Source of the DNA: Desulfocurvus sp.
GTDB taxonomy: Bacteria; Desulfobacterota; Desulfovibrionia; Desulfovibrionales; Desulfovibrionaceae
Direction of reading: 5' to 3'
NCBI RefSeq assembly: GCF_023230885.1
Contig: NZ_JALNWM010000167.1
Location: forward strand, 1-7,874
Length of the DNA: 7,874 bases
The notes below the pieces were generated by a model. That model ran no database searches. It was not told the origin of the DNA and worked only from the letters and a program-made list of their open reading frames with translations. Positions 1 to 7,559 of this stretch are shown here, piece by piece; the first letter of the stretch is position 1; every line of letters starts with the position of its first letter. Both the position numbers and the translations under genes were made by a program.

Positions 1-54
1 CGCCCCGCGCCCCGCGCCCCGCGCCCCGCGCCCCGCGCCCCGCGCCCGCGCCCG
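1..54. repeat. 7-bp tandem repeat with G-quadruplex potential
   Basis: Six perfect copies of CGCCCCG fill positions 1-42, followed by two 6-base copies (CGCCCG) at 43-54. The array reaches the window edge, so its true length is unknown. On the minus strand it gives six runs of four Gs separated by three-base CGC loops, a textbook G-quadruplex pattern. It lies 16 bases past the speB stop codon, so the polyamine operon transcript would carry it in its 3' untranslated region unless transcription stops first. No hairpin with a T tract is seen between the speB stop and the repeat. Confidence 0.9.
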
Positions 55-70
55 TCCGTCCTTTGCCTGG

Positions 71-937
71 TTATGGGCGTGTGGCCAGGCCCATGAGGGC
101 GTAGGCCAGCCGGGCGGCGGTGAAGTCGGGGCCGTGCAGGCCGGGGATCGGCGCCAGTTCCACCACATCGCAGCCCACGAGGGTCCGGCCCTGGGTGATG
201 TTGTCCAGCAGCCACATGGCCTGGTGCCAAGACAGGCCGCCGGGCACGGGGGTGCCGGTGCTGGGCATGAGGGCGGGGTCCAGGCCGTCCACGTCGAAGG
301 TGACGTAGATGCGTGGGGGGAAGTCTGGCGGCAGGACGGGGGTTCGGGGTGGTGCCAGGGGCAGGTCCGGGCCGTCGATGCGTCCGATGGCCAGGGCTTC
401 GCGCAGGTCGTGTTCGTCGCGGCACAGGGCGCGCACGCCGATTTGGAACAGGGGCAGGCCCAGGTCCAGGGCGCGGCGCATGACGCAGGCGTGGCTCAGG
501 CGCGAGTCCTGGTAGGAGTCGCGCAGGTCGGCGTGGGCGTCGAACTGGACCACGCCGAAGGGTTGGGCGGACCCCAGGGTGCGGTGCAGGGCGGCCAGTG
601 CGCCCAGGGTCACGGTATGTTCGCCGCCCAGGAGCACGGGCAGTGCGCCTGCGTCCAGGGTTTGGCCGACGGCGGTTTCGATGCGCGCGAGGACGGCCTC
701 GGCGGTGCCGGAGCAGTCGATGGCGGCGCGGGTGTGGATGCCTGCGCGGGCGGGTTCGCCTTGGCCGTCCCACAGTTCGAGCTGGCTGGAGGCGGCGAGG
801 ATGGCGGCCGGGCCGTTGGCGGTGCCGCCGCCGTAGGACACGCTGGCCTCGAAGGGTGCGGGGATGACGTGCAGGCGGCAGTCCCGGGCGGCGGGGCGGC
901 CGATCTCCTCTTCCAGGAAGCCGGGCATGGCGGTCAT
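71..937 (-). CDS. speB: Agmatinase (ureohydrolase family)
   Basis: Agmatinase hydrolyses agmatine to putrescine and urea using a binuclear Mn2+ centre in the cytoplasm. The predicted 288-residue protein has the whole ureohydrolase signature set: GGEH (His107), FDAHAD (Asp133, His135, Asp137), SHA (His149), DVDGLDP (Asp215, Asp217), GTPVPGG at 228-234 and DVVE ending at Glu260. These are the metal ligands known for the family. The frame stays open far upstream into nspC, but the ATG at 937 is preferred because GGAG lies five bases before it; an ATG three codons later has poorer spacing. It is the last gene of the operon, 19 bases after nspC. The arginine decarboxylase in the same operon makes agmatine, which supports agmatinase over arginase or another ureohydrolase, although substrate cannot be proved from motifs. 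The stop codon is TAA. Confidence 0.92.
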   Translation of the reverse strand: MTAMPGFLEEEIGRPAARDCRLHVIPAPFEASVSYGGGTANGPAAILAASSQLELWDGQGEPARAGIHTRAAIDCSGTAEAVLARIETAVGQTLDAGALPVLLGGEHTVTLGALAALHRTLGSAQPFGVVQFDAHADLRDSYQDSRLSHACVMRRALDLGLPLFQIGVRALCRDEHDLREALAIGRIDGPDLPLAPPRTPVLPPDFPPRIYVTFDVDGLDPALMPSTGTPVPGGLSWHQAMWLLDNITQGRTLVGCDVVELAPIPGLHGPDFTAARLAYALMGLATRP

Positions 938-942
938 GGGCG

Positions 943-946
943 CTCC
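943..946 (-). promoter_or_regulatory. Shine-Dalgarno of speB
   Basis: GGAG on the minus strand lies five bases before the ATG at 937 and inside the 19-base gap after nspC. It decides the start, because the open frame continues more than 130 codons upstream. Confidence 0.7.
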
Positions 947-956
947 GTGTGGCGGC

Positions 957-2132
957 CTAGGACAGGCGGCTTTTGAAGTCCTGGTAGCCGAAGCGGCGCA
1001 CGGTTTCGAAGCGGTCCTGCCCGGGGTGGTAGAGCAGGATGGATGGCAGGCGCACGCCGTTGAAGGTGGTGGTCTTGACCATAGTGTAGTGGGCCATGTC
1101 GGTGAAGACCAGGCGGTCGCCGGTGGCGGGGGGGGTGTCGAAGGAGTAGTCCCCGGCCATGTCGCCCGCCAGGCAGGAGGGGCCGCCGAGGCCCACGGTG
1201 TGGGCCTTTTCCCCGGGCTGGCCCGCGCCGACGACGTGGGGCCGGTAGGGCCCTTCGAGCACGTCGGGCATGTGGCAGGGCACGGCGGTGTCCATGATGG
1301 CCACGGGCCGGGCGCCGCCGGGCACGACATCGAGCACGCTGGTCACCAGGTAGCCCGCGTTGAGGACCACGGCCTCGCCGGGTTCCAGGTAGACGCGCAG
1401 CCCCCGCCGGGCGCGGAAGTCGCGCACCAGGTCCACCAGCCGCCCGCGGTCGTAGTCGGCGCGGGTGATGTGGTGCCCGCCGCCGAAGTTCACATAATCC
1501 AGGCCGGGGAGCAGGTCGGCGAATTTGTTTTCGAAGGCGGCCAGGGTCCGTTCCAGGGGTTGCGCGTTTTGTTCGCACAGGGTGTGGAAGTGCAGGCCCG
1601 AGAGGCCGCGCACGTCGTCCGGCCCTATGTCGGCCCGGCGGGCGCCCAGGCGCGAGCCCGGGCCGCAGGGGTCGTAGAGCGGGTTGGCGCCTTCGGAGTG
1701 TTCGGGGTTCACGCGCAGGCCGAAGTGCAGGCTCCGGCCCAGGCGTGCGGCCTCGGCCCGGGCCACGGGTTCCAGGGTCCGGCGCTGGGCCGGGGAGTTG
1801 AAGACAAGGTGGTCGGCGGTGGCGGCCAGGTCGAGCACGTCGGCCCGGGAGAAGGCGGCGGCGAAGGCGTGGACCTCGCCGCCGAACTCCTCGCGGCCCA
1901 GGCGCGCCTCGTGGGGCGAGCTGGCGCAGACCCCGCCGAGGGTTTCGCGCAGCGCGGGGAAGACCCGGAACATGGAGAAGGCCTTGAGGGCCAGCAGGAT
2001 GGTCGCCCCCGAGCGGGCCTGCACGTCGGCCAGCACGGCCAGGTTGTCGGCCAGCAGCCCCAGGTCCAGCACATAGGCGGGGGTTTCGGGCACGCGGGCG
2101 GGGTCGAAGCGGACCTGGGTGCGGCCGTCCAT
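957..2132 (-). CDS. nspC: Carboxynorspermidine/carboxyspermidine decarboxylase
   Basis: This PLP-dependent enzyme of the alanine-racemase-fold (group IV) decarboxylases removes CO2 from carboxyspermidine or carboxynorspermidine to give spermidine or norspermidine. The 391-residue protein shows the fold in order: the PLP-binding lysine in ALKAFS (Lys50), HFH at 181-183, the glycine-rich phosphate-binding GGGH at 217-220, EPGEA at 250-254, a catalytic-type cysteine in GPSCLAGD (Cys320), and the late tyrosine in MAHYTMVK (Tyr349). Length fits NspC, which is shorter than diaminopimelate decarboxylase. Its start is four bases after the stop of the dehydrogenase gene, and its AAGGGAG ribosome site lies inside the end of that gene, so the two are probably translated together. 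Pairing with the dehydrogenase and with speA/speB predicts carboxyspermidine as substrate; norspermidine formation is not excluded. The stop is TAG. Confidence 0.93.
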   Translation of the reverse strand: MDGRTQVRFDPARVPETPAYVLDLGLLADNLAVLADVQARSGATILLALKAFSMFRVFPALRETLGGVCASSPHEARLGREEFGGEVHAFAAAFSRADVLDLAATADHLVFNSPAQRRTLEPVARAEAARLGRSLHFGLRVNPEHSEGANPLYDPCGPGSRLGARRADIGPDDVRGLSGLHFHTLCEQNAQPLERTLAAFENKFADLLPGLDYVNFGGGHHITRADYDRGRLVDLVRDFRARRGLRVYLEPGEAVVLNAGYLVTSVLDVVPGGARPVAIMDTAVPCHMPDVLEGPYRPHVVGAGQPGEKAHTVGLGGPSCLAGDMAGDYSFDTPPATGDRLVFTDMAHYTMVKTTTFNGVRLPSILLYHPGQDRFETVRRFGYQDFKSRLS

Positions 2133-2136
2133 GTGG

Positions 2137-3315
<1,179 letters not shown>

Positions 3316-3319
3316 GGGA

Positions 3320-3327
3320 TCCTCCCT
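3320..3327 (-). promoter_or_regulatory. Shine-Dalgarno of the dehydrogenase gene
   Basis: AGGGAGGA on the minus strand fits the 3' end of 16S rRNA well and lies in the 22-base gap after speA. Its GGAGG core is five bases from the ATG, which supports independent initiation on the operon message. Confidence 0.75.
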
Positions 3328-3337
3328 GGGGTCGAGG

Positions 3338-5251
3338 TTAGCGGTAGAGGTAGGTGTAGCCCCGCATGCAGCGCTCGTAGGCCTTCATGATGTAGTAGCG
3401 CTCCTGGGGGGTTATGTTGCCGTCGCGCACGCCCTGTTCGGCCAGCAGGCGGAAGCTCTCGACCACATGCTTGGGGTCGTATTCCACATAGGAGAGCACG
3501 TCGGACACGCTGTCGCCTTCGAGCTCGCGCACGATGTCGAAGGTGCCGTCGGGGTTGATGCGCACCGAGACGACGTTGGTGTCGCCGAAGAGGTTGTGCA
3601 GGTCGCCCAGGGTCTCCTGGTAGGCGCCCACGAGGAAGGCGCCCAGGTAGTAGGGGCGGTCGTCCTCCAGGGGGTGCAGTTCCAGCACGCGCTTGACGCC
3701 CCGGGTATCGATGAAGCGGTCGATCTTGCCGTCGCAGTCGCAGGTGATGTCGGCCAGGAAGGCGTGTTCCGTGGGCTGCTCGTCGAGCCGGTGCACGGGC
3801 ATGATGGGGAAGAGGTGGTCGATGGCCCAGGCGTCGGGCAGGGACTGGAACACGCTCATGTTGCAATAGTAGATGCTGGCCAGGGACAAGGCAACGTCTT
3901 CCATCCAGCGCGGCGGGTTCTTCACGTCTTCCAGCATGTCGGCGATGTTGCGCATGATGGCCCAGAAGATGGTTTCGCCCATGGCCCGCTCGCGCAGGGT
4001 GCAGCGGCCCAGGCGGAACATCTGGCGCACCTCGTCGCGGTAGTAGATGGCGTCGTTGTAGCACTCCTGGACGTTCTTGACCGTGAGGGAGCGGTGGGTC
4101 TCCCAGAGGTTGTGGATGGGCTCGGGGTAGTCCTCGGGCACGGCGGCGGGCACGGGGCGGCTTTCCAGGCGGCTCACGTCGAGCACGTCGAAGAGCAGCA
4201 CCGAATAGTAGGCCACGGTGGCCCGGCCCGATTCGGTGACGATGTGCGGGTGGGGCATGCCGTGCTCGTCCATCTCGCTCATCACCGACTCCACGATGTC
4301 GGCGCAGTATTCCTCCAGGGTATAGTTGCGGCTGCTCTCGAAGTTGGTGTGCGAGCCGTCGTAGTCCACGGCCAGGCCGCCGCCCAGGTCCAGGTAGCCC
4401 ATGGCGCAGCCTTCGCCCACCAGTTCGGCGTACATGCGGCAGGCCTCGTGCACGGCGGTGCGGATGTCGCGGATGTTGGGGATCTGGGAGCCGAGGTGGA
4501 AGTGCAGCAGGCGCAGGCAGTCGAGCATGTCCTCCGCGCGCAGGGCGTCCACCACCTCCACGACCTCGGCGGGGGACAGGCCGAAGATGGACAGGTCGCC
4601 GGCGGATTCGGCCCAGTGGCCGCCCACCTGGGCGCTGACCTTGGTGCGCACGCCCAGGCGGGGCCGCACGCCCAGGGCCTTGGAGCGCTCGAGGATCAGT
4701 TGCAGCTCGCCGGGCATCTCCATGACCAGGAAGCAGTTGAAGCCCATCTTGGTGGCGTACAGGGCCAGGTCCACGAAATCGCGGTCCTTGTAGCCGTTGC
4801 AGACCAGGCATGCCTCGCGGTCGGACAGGTAGGCCAGGGCGGCGATGAGCTCGGCCTTGGAGCCGACCTCCAGGCCGTGGTGGTAGCGCGAGCCGAACTG
4901 GGCGATCTCCTCCACCACCTGCTGCTGCTGGTTGACCTTGACGGGGAACACGCCGCGGTATTCGCCGCGGTAGCCCAGGGAGGCAATGGCCGCGCGGAAG
5001 GTCTCGTGGAGCAGGGATATCTGCGAGTCGAGGATGTTCTCCACGCGCAGCAGCACGGGCAGCTCCAGGCCGCGTTCCTTGAGGCCGTCGATGATCTGCG
5101 GCACGCTGACGCGCACGCCGTTGCCCGGCGAGGGCACCAGCACGAGGTCGCCGTTCTCGGCCACGTCGAAATAGCCACCGCTCCAGTTGCGGATGCCGTA
5201 GAGGTCGGCGGACCGTTCGGCGGACCACTTCTCCAGGGGGCGCTTGCTCAT
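3338..5251 (-). CDS. speA: Biosynthetic arginine decarboxylase
   Basis: SpeA decarboxylates arginine to agmatine with PLP, the entry step of this polyamine operon. The 637-residue length matches the biosynthetic, alanine-racemase-fold type and not the acid-inducible one. Visible landmarks are the PLP lysine in VFPVKVNQQ (Lys105), the LEVGSKAEL block at 127-135, HFHLGSQ at 250-256, the glycine-rich DLGGG at 288-292, ESGR at 340-343, the catalytic cysteine in DITCDCDGK (Cys504) and YYLGAFLVGAYQE at 534-546. The frame is open 38 codons further up to a GTG at 5365, but that codon lacks a ribosome site, whereas the ATG at 5251 follows GAGGAGG. The N-terminus then begins MSKRPLEKW, leading into the usual WSGGYFDV region. 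It is the promoter-proximal gene, followed 22 bases later by the dehydrogenase. The stop is TAA. No frameshift or missing key residue is seen. Confidence 0.96.
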   Translation of the reverse strand: MSKRPLEKWSAERSADLYGIRNWSGGYFDVAENGDLVLVPSPGNGVRVSVPQIIDGLKERGLELPVLLRVENILDSQISLLHETFRAAIASLGYRGEYRGVFPVKVNQQQQVVEEIAQFGSRYHHGLEVGSKAELIAALAYLSDREACLVCNGYKDRDFVDLALYATKMGFNCFLVMEMPGELQLILERSKALGVRPRLGVRTKVSAQVGGHWAESAGDLSIFGLSPAEVVEVVDALRAEDMLDCLRLLHFHLGSQIPNIRDIRTAVHEACRMYAELVGEGCAMGYLDLGGGLAVDYDGSHTNFESSRNYTLEEYCADIVESVMSEMDEHGMPHPHIVTESGRATVAYYSVLLFDVLDVSRLESRPVPAAVPEDYPEPIHNLWETHRSLTVKNVQECYNDAIYYRDEVRQMFRLGRCTLRERAMGETIFWAIMRNIADMLEDVKNPPRWMEDVALSLASIYYCNMSVFQSLPDAWAIDHLFPIMPVHRLDEQPTEHAFLADITCDCDGKIDRFIDTRGVKRVLELHPLEDDRPYYLGAFLVGAYQETLGDLHNLFGDTNVVSVRINPDGTFDIVRELEGDSVSDVLSYVEYDPKHVVESFRLLAEQGVRDGNITPQERYYIMKAYERCMRGYTYLYR

Positions 5252-5261
5252 GGGGGATTCC

Positions 5262-5268
5262 CCTCCTC
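5262..5268 (-). promoter_or_regulatory. Strong Shine-Dalgarno of speA
   Basis: GAGGAGG on the minus strand lies about ten bases before the ATG at 5251 and fixes that start over the in-frame GTG at 5365. A 6-bp hairpin (TCCGCG paired with CGCGGA, 5273-5289) ends four bases before it in the leader. The hairpin could affect ribosome access, but it is short and may be chance at this GC content. Confidence 0.75.
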
Positions 5269-5379
5269 GCCATCCGCGCGGGACGCGGACCTGAACTTTG
5301 CCGGGCCCGGTGGGACCCAGGGAAAGGGCTGCGCGGCGAGAGGGATCGAGGATCTTGGGCCACACGCAGCCGAGGGGTT

Positions 5380-5408
5380 TACCTAGATTCCATCGCTTGC
5401 GGCGTCAA
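5380..5408 (-). promoter_or_regulatory. Possible sigma70-type promoter of the speA operon
   Basis: On the minus strand a TTGACG -35 element (5403-5408) is followed after 17 bases by TAGGTA (5380-5385), a poor -10 match. Seven Ts lie just upstream of the -35, as an UP element might. This is the AT-richest spot in the intergenic region and would give a leader of about 120 bases. The -10 is weak, so the true promoter may differ. Confidence 0.4.
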
Positions 5409-5410
5409 TG

Positions 5411-5455
5411 AAAAAAATCGGCGCCGCCCCGGGGCCCTGCGGCCCGGAAGCGCCG
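5411..5455 (-). terminator. Intrinsic-terminator-like hairpin upstream of speA
   Basis: On the minus strand, CGGCGC (5455-5450) pairs with GCGCCG (5424-5419). Inside it, CCGGG (5447-5443) pairs with CCCGG (5433-5429), and CC (5442-5441) pairs with GG (5436-5435) across a one-base bulge, leaving a GCAG loop. One A follows, then seven Ts (5417-5411). This is the form of a Rho-independent terminator. No minus-strand gene lies just upstream, so it either blocks antisense transcription from the hisC side or, if the speA promoter lies further upstream, works as an attenuator in the leader. The internal loop (two bases against four) weakens the stem. Confidence 0.5.
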
Positions 5456-5483
5456 GCAGGCGACAGGGGCGGGCGCCGCCCGC

Positions 5484-5503
5484 GGGCGGGGGAGGGCGCC
5501 GGG
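5484..5503 (+). other. G-quadruplex motif in the divergent promoter region
   Basis: The plus strand shows G3, C, G5, A, G3, CGCC, G3, that is four runs of at least three Gs with loops of 1, 1 and 4 bases. Short loops favour a stable intramolecular quadruplex. It lies about 100 bases upstream of the hisC -35 element, so it is not in the predicted hisC transcript. Confidence 0.6.
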
Positions 5504-5583
5504 CGATGTGCCGGACGGTGCCGGACCAGGGCCGGGCGAGGGCCGGAGGGGACGCCGGGCGGAGCCGGGCAGGCGCGGGCCGG
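5498..5583. repeat. Degenerate ~11-bp repeat with phased GCCGG motifs
   Basis: GCCGG occurs at 5498, 5510, 5520, 5531, 5542, 5554, 5564 and 5579, with intervals of 12, 10, 11, 11, 12, 10 and 15 bases; another follows at 5601. The units resemble GCCGGGCGAGG. This is either a decayed minisatellite or a row of sites on one face of the helix. Confidence 0.6.
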
Positions 5584-5598
5584 GCGGGCCCCGCCCGG
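5580..5598. repeat. 8-bp perfect inverted repeat beside the hisC promoter
   Basis: CCGGGCGG (5580-5587) and CCGCCCGG (5591-5598) are perfect reverse complements around a three-base GCC centre. The repeat ends seven bases before the TTGACA element of the hisC promoter. It could be a regulator site or a hairpin that stops transcription; no T tract follows on the plus strand. Confidence 0.6.
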
Positions 5599-5605
5599 GG
5601 GCCGG

Positions 5606-5634
5606 TTGACAAGCGCCGGGCTTTGGCGTTTGCT
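5606..5634 (+). promoter_or_regulatory. Likely sigma70-type promoter of hisC-cmk
   Basis: A perfect TTGACA (5606-5611) is followed by a 17-base spacer and TTTGCT (5629-5634), which matches the -10 consensus at three of six positions. Transcription would start near 5641, giving a leader of about 37 bases before hisC. The -35 is convincing in such a GC-rich setting; the -10 is weak. Confidence 0.55.
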
Positions 5635-5664
5635 TCCACGTTTGCGCGGCAACGATGAAACGAC

Positions 5665-5671
5665 GAGGAGG
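5665..5671 (+). promoter_or_regulatory. Shine-Dalgarno of hisC
   Basis: GAGGAGG lies six bases before the ATG at 5678. It chooses this start over the in-frame ATG at 5408, which has no ribosome site and would lie upstream of the predicted promoter. Confidence 0.8.
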
Positions 5672-5677
5672 CAGGCT

Positions 5678-6790
5678 ATGGACGACATCCGCAGGGTCCG
5701 GCCCGAGGTCGAGGATTTCGAGGCCTACAGCCCGGGGCTGACCATCGACGAGATCAAGGCCCGCTTCGGCCTGGACGCGGTGATCAAGATGGCCTCCAAC
5801 GAAAACCCCCTGGGCACCTCGCCGGTGGTGCAAAAGGTGCTGTGCGACAAGGCGGGCCTGGCCTTCCGCTATGCCCAGGCCGGTACGCCCCGGCTGGCGG
5901 CGGCCATTGCCGGGCACCACGGCCTGCCCGCCGGGCGGGTGGTGGCGGGCAACGGCTCCGACGAGATCATCGACCTGCTCATCCGCGTGAAGGCCCGGCC
6001 CGGGCGCGACAATATCATCGCCTTCAAGCCCTGCTTCGCCATGTACCGGCTCCAGGCCCGGCTGTGCGGGGTGGAGTTCCGCCAGGCGCCCCTGGGCCCC
6101 GGGTTCAGCTTCGACCCCGACGCCCTGCTGGCCCTGGCCGACGAGAACACGGCCATCTGCTTCGTGACCACGCCGGACAACCCCTCGGGCTACGCCCCGC
6201 CCGTGGCCGTGCTGGAGCGGCTGGCCCGCGAGCTGCCGCCGCAGTGTCTGCTGGTGCTCGACGAGGCGTACATGGACTTCGCCGAGCCGCAGGAGGCCTA
6301 TTCCCTGCTGCCCCGGCTGGAGGAGTTCCCGCGCGTGGCGGTTCTGCGCACGTTCTCCAAGATGTACGGGCTGGCCGGGCTGCGCCTGGGCTACGGGCTG
6401 CTGCCCGAGTGGCTGGCGGACTACTGCCTGCGGGTGAAGCCGCCCTTTTCGGTGAACATCCTGGCCGAGGAGGCCGGGCTCGCGGCCCTGCGGGACGACG
6501 ATTTCGTGCGCGCCACGCGCGAGGCCGTGCGCCGGGGGCGGGAGTTCCTGGCCCGCGAGCTGGGCGCCCTGGGCTGCACGGTGTGGCCGTCGCAGGCCAA
6601 TTTCTTCATCATGGATCTGCCCGCGGGCGCGGCCCTGGACGCCAAGGGCGTCTTCGAGGCCCTGCTGGCGCGCGGGATCATCCTGCGGCCCCTGGCCAGC
6701 TACGGCCTGGCGGCCTCGCTGCGCGTGAGCGTGGGCAACGAGCAGGAAAACGCGGCCCTGGTGCGCGCGCTGGCCGAGGTGCTGGCATGA
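5678..6790 (+). CDS. hisC: Histidinol-phosphate aminotransferase
   Basis: This class I/II PLP aminotransferase interconverts imidazole-acetol phosphate plus glutamate with histidinol phosphate plus 2-oxoglutarate, in histidine synthesis. The 370-residue protein has the HisC landmarks: ASNENP at 39-44, GNGSDE at 91-96 for cofactor phosphate, TPDNPSG at 165-171 (Asn168), LDEAY (Asp195, Tyr198), the PLP lysine in RTFSKMYGLAGLRLGYG (Lys228, with Arg236), and the substrate-carboxylate arginine in LRVSVG (Arg349). Length is normal. The family usually has NPNNPTG where this protein has TPDNPSG, a mild change that keeps the key Asn. No other histidine gene is visible; cmk follows with a 4-base overlap. 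Some HisC-like enzymes also transaminate phenylpyruvate and hydroxyphenylpyruvate, so a role in aromatic amino acid synthesis is possible. Confidence 0.93.
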   Translation: MDDIRRVRPEVEDFEAYSPGLTIDEIKARFGLDAVIKMASNENPLGTSPVVQKVLCDKAGLAFRYAQAGTPRLAAAIAGHHGLPAGRVVAGNGSDEIIDLLIRVKARPGRDNIIAFKPCFAMYRLQARLCGVEFRQAPLGPGFSFDPDALLALADENTAICFVTTPDNPSGYAPPVAVLERLARELPPQCLLVLDEAYMDFAEPQEAYSLLPRLEEFPRVAVLRTFSKMYGLAGLRLGYGLLPEWLADYCLRVKPPFSVNILAEEAGLAALRDDDFVRATREAVRRGREFLARELGALGCTVWPSQANFFIMDLPAGAALDAKGVFEALLARGIILRPLASYGLAASLRVSVGNEQENAALVRALAEVLA

Positions 6791-7452
6791 GCGCGCCGCG
6801 TATCGTGACCCTGGACGGCCCGGCGGGCGTGGGCAAGACAACCCTGGCCCGGCGCGTGGCCGAGGCCCTGGGGCTGGCCTATCTGGACACGGGGGCCATG
6901 TTCCGCGCCACGGCCCTGGCCCTTGGCCCCGGCGCCCGCGAGCTGCCCGGGGCCGGGCTGCGCGCCCGGCTGGAGGGGCTGGCCTTCGGGCTGGAGGGCA
7001 GGGGCGCGGCCTCGGCGCTGCGCCTGAACGGGCGGCCCGTGGGCGAGGAGATCCGCACCGAGCAGGTGGGCATGCTGGCTTCGGACGTGGCGACCCTGCC
7101 CGAGGTGCGCGAGTTCCTCAAGGCCGCCCAGCGCGCCGTGGGCCGGGCCACGGCCCTGGTGGCCGAGGGGCGCGACATGGGCACGGTGGTCTTTCCCGAG
7201 GCGGCGCACAAGTTCTTCCTGGACGCCGCCCCCGAGATCCGCGCCCGGCGGCGCTGCGAGCAGCTGCGGGCCCTGGGCGCCCCGGCGGACCTGGACGCCG
7301 TCACCGCACAGATCCGCGCCCGCGACCACCAGGACCGCACCCGCGCCGTGGCCCCCCTGCGCCCGGCGGAGGACGCCCTGGTCATCGACACCGGCCCCCT
7401 GGACATCGACGGCGTGTTCGCGGCCATCATGGCGGCCCTGGGCCGGAGCTGA
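6787..7452 (+). CDS. cmk: Cytidylate kinase
   Basis: Cytidylate kinase phosphorylates CMP and dCMP with ATP, recycling nucleotides for RNA and DNA synthesis. The 221-residue protein has the P-loop GPAGVGKTT at 11-19 (GPAGSGKST is more usual), LDTGAMFRA at 34-42 (commonly GAMYRA), EEIRTEQV at 87-94 in the CMP-binding insert, EGRDMGTVVFP at 127-137, the lid-region arginines near 152-156, and RDHQDRTRAVAPL at 179-191 leading to a final VIDT. Length is near the family norm of about 220-230. The ATG overlaps the hisC TGA as ATGA, so translation is probably coupled to hisC; there is no strong separate ribosome site. In many bacteria cmk lies near aroA or rpsA, but neither is seen before the window ends. 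Confidence 0.94.
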   Translation: MSAPRIVTLDGPAGVGKTTLARRVAEALGLAYLDTGAMFRATALALGPGARELPGAGLRARLEGLAFGLEGRGAASALRLNGRPVGEEIRTEQVGMLASDVATLPEVREFLKAAQRAVGRATALVAEGRDMGTVVFPEAAHKFFLDAAPEIRARRRCEQLRALGAPADLDAVTAQIRARDHQDRTRAVAPLRPAEDALVIDTGPLDIDGVFAAIMAALGRS

Positions 7453-7530
7453 CCCCGCCCCCGGGCCGCGCCGCGCGCGTTCCGGGAATGACGACATCCC
7501 CTTGCGGCTCCGGGCTGGCACCTGCCCCGA

Positions 7531-7557
7531 CGGCCCCGTCCGGGGGCCGGGGCCCCC
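7531..7557 (+). terminator. Competing GC hairpins after cmk, possible weak terminator
   Basis: CGGCCCC (7531-7537) can pair with GGGGCCG (7543-7549). Alternatively GGGGGC (7542-7547) can pair with GCCCCC (7552-7557), which then runs into only CTT-type sequence. The two hairpins share bases and exclude each other. Without a T tract, intrinsic termination would be weak. Confidence 0.3.
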
Positions 7558-7559
7558 TT

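Larger units (their letters stand above)
5252..5677. other. Divergent speA/hisC intergenic region
   Basis: These 426 bases separate the two start codons. From left to right they hold the speA leader, an AT-richer block near 5376-5418 with a possible speA promoter, a hairpin plus T tract on the minus strand, an extremely GC-rich core (5420-5603) with a G-quadruplex motif, phased GCCGG motifs and an inverted repeat, and the hisC promoter and leader. Open frames run through it, including 90 codons in frame with hisC from 5408, but they are rich in Gly, Arg, Ala and Pro, have no ribosome site and look like noncoding GC-rich frames. Confidence 0.85.

Noticed and set aside
938..1330. N-terminal extension of speB by 131 codons
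   Set aside because: It overlaps nspC in another frame and is rich in Pro, Thr and Ser. The ATG at 937 has a ribosome site and gives the normal agmatinase length.
5252..5365. In-frame 38-codon extension of speA to a GTG
   Set aside because: There is no ribosome site before the GTG, whereas GAGGAGG precedes the ATG at 5251.
5623..5634. Sigma54-like promoter (TTGGC and TTTGCTT) before hisC
   Set aside because: The GG and GC dinucleotides are only six bases apart where about ten are needed. The nearby TTGACA fits a sigma70-type promoter better.
5408..5677. N-terminal extension of hisC by 90 codons
   Set aside because: It is low-complexity Gly/Arg/Ala sequence, lacks a ribosome site and lies mostly upstream of the likely promoter. 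The shorter form has the normal HisC length.
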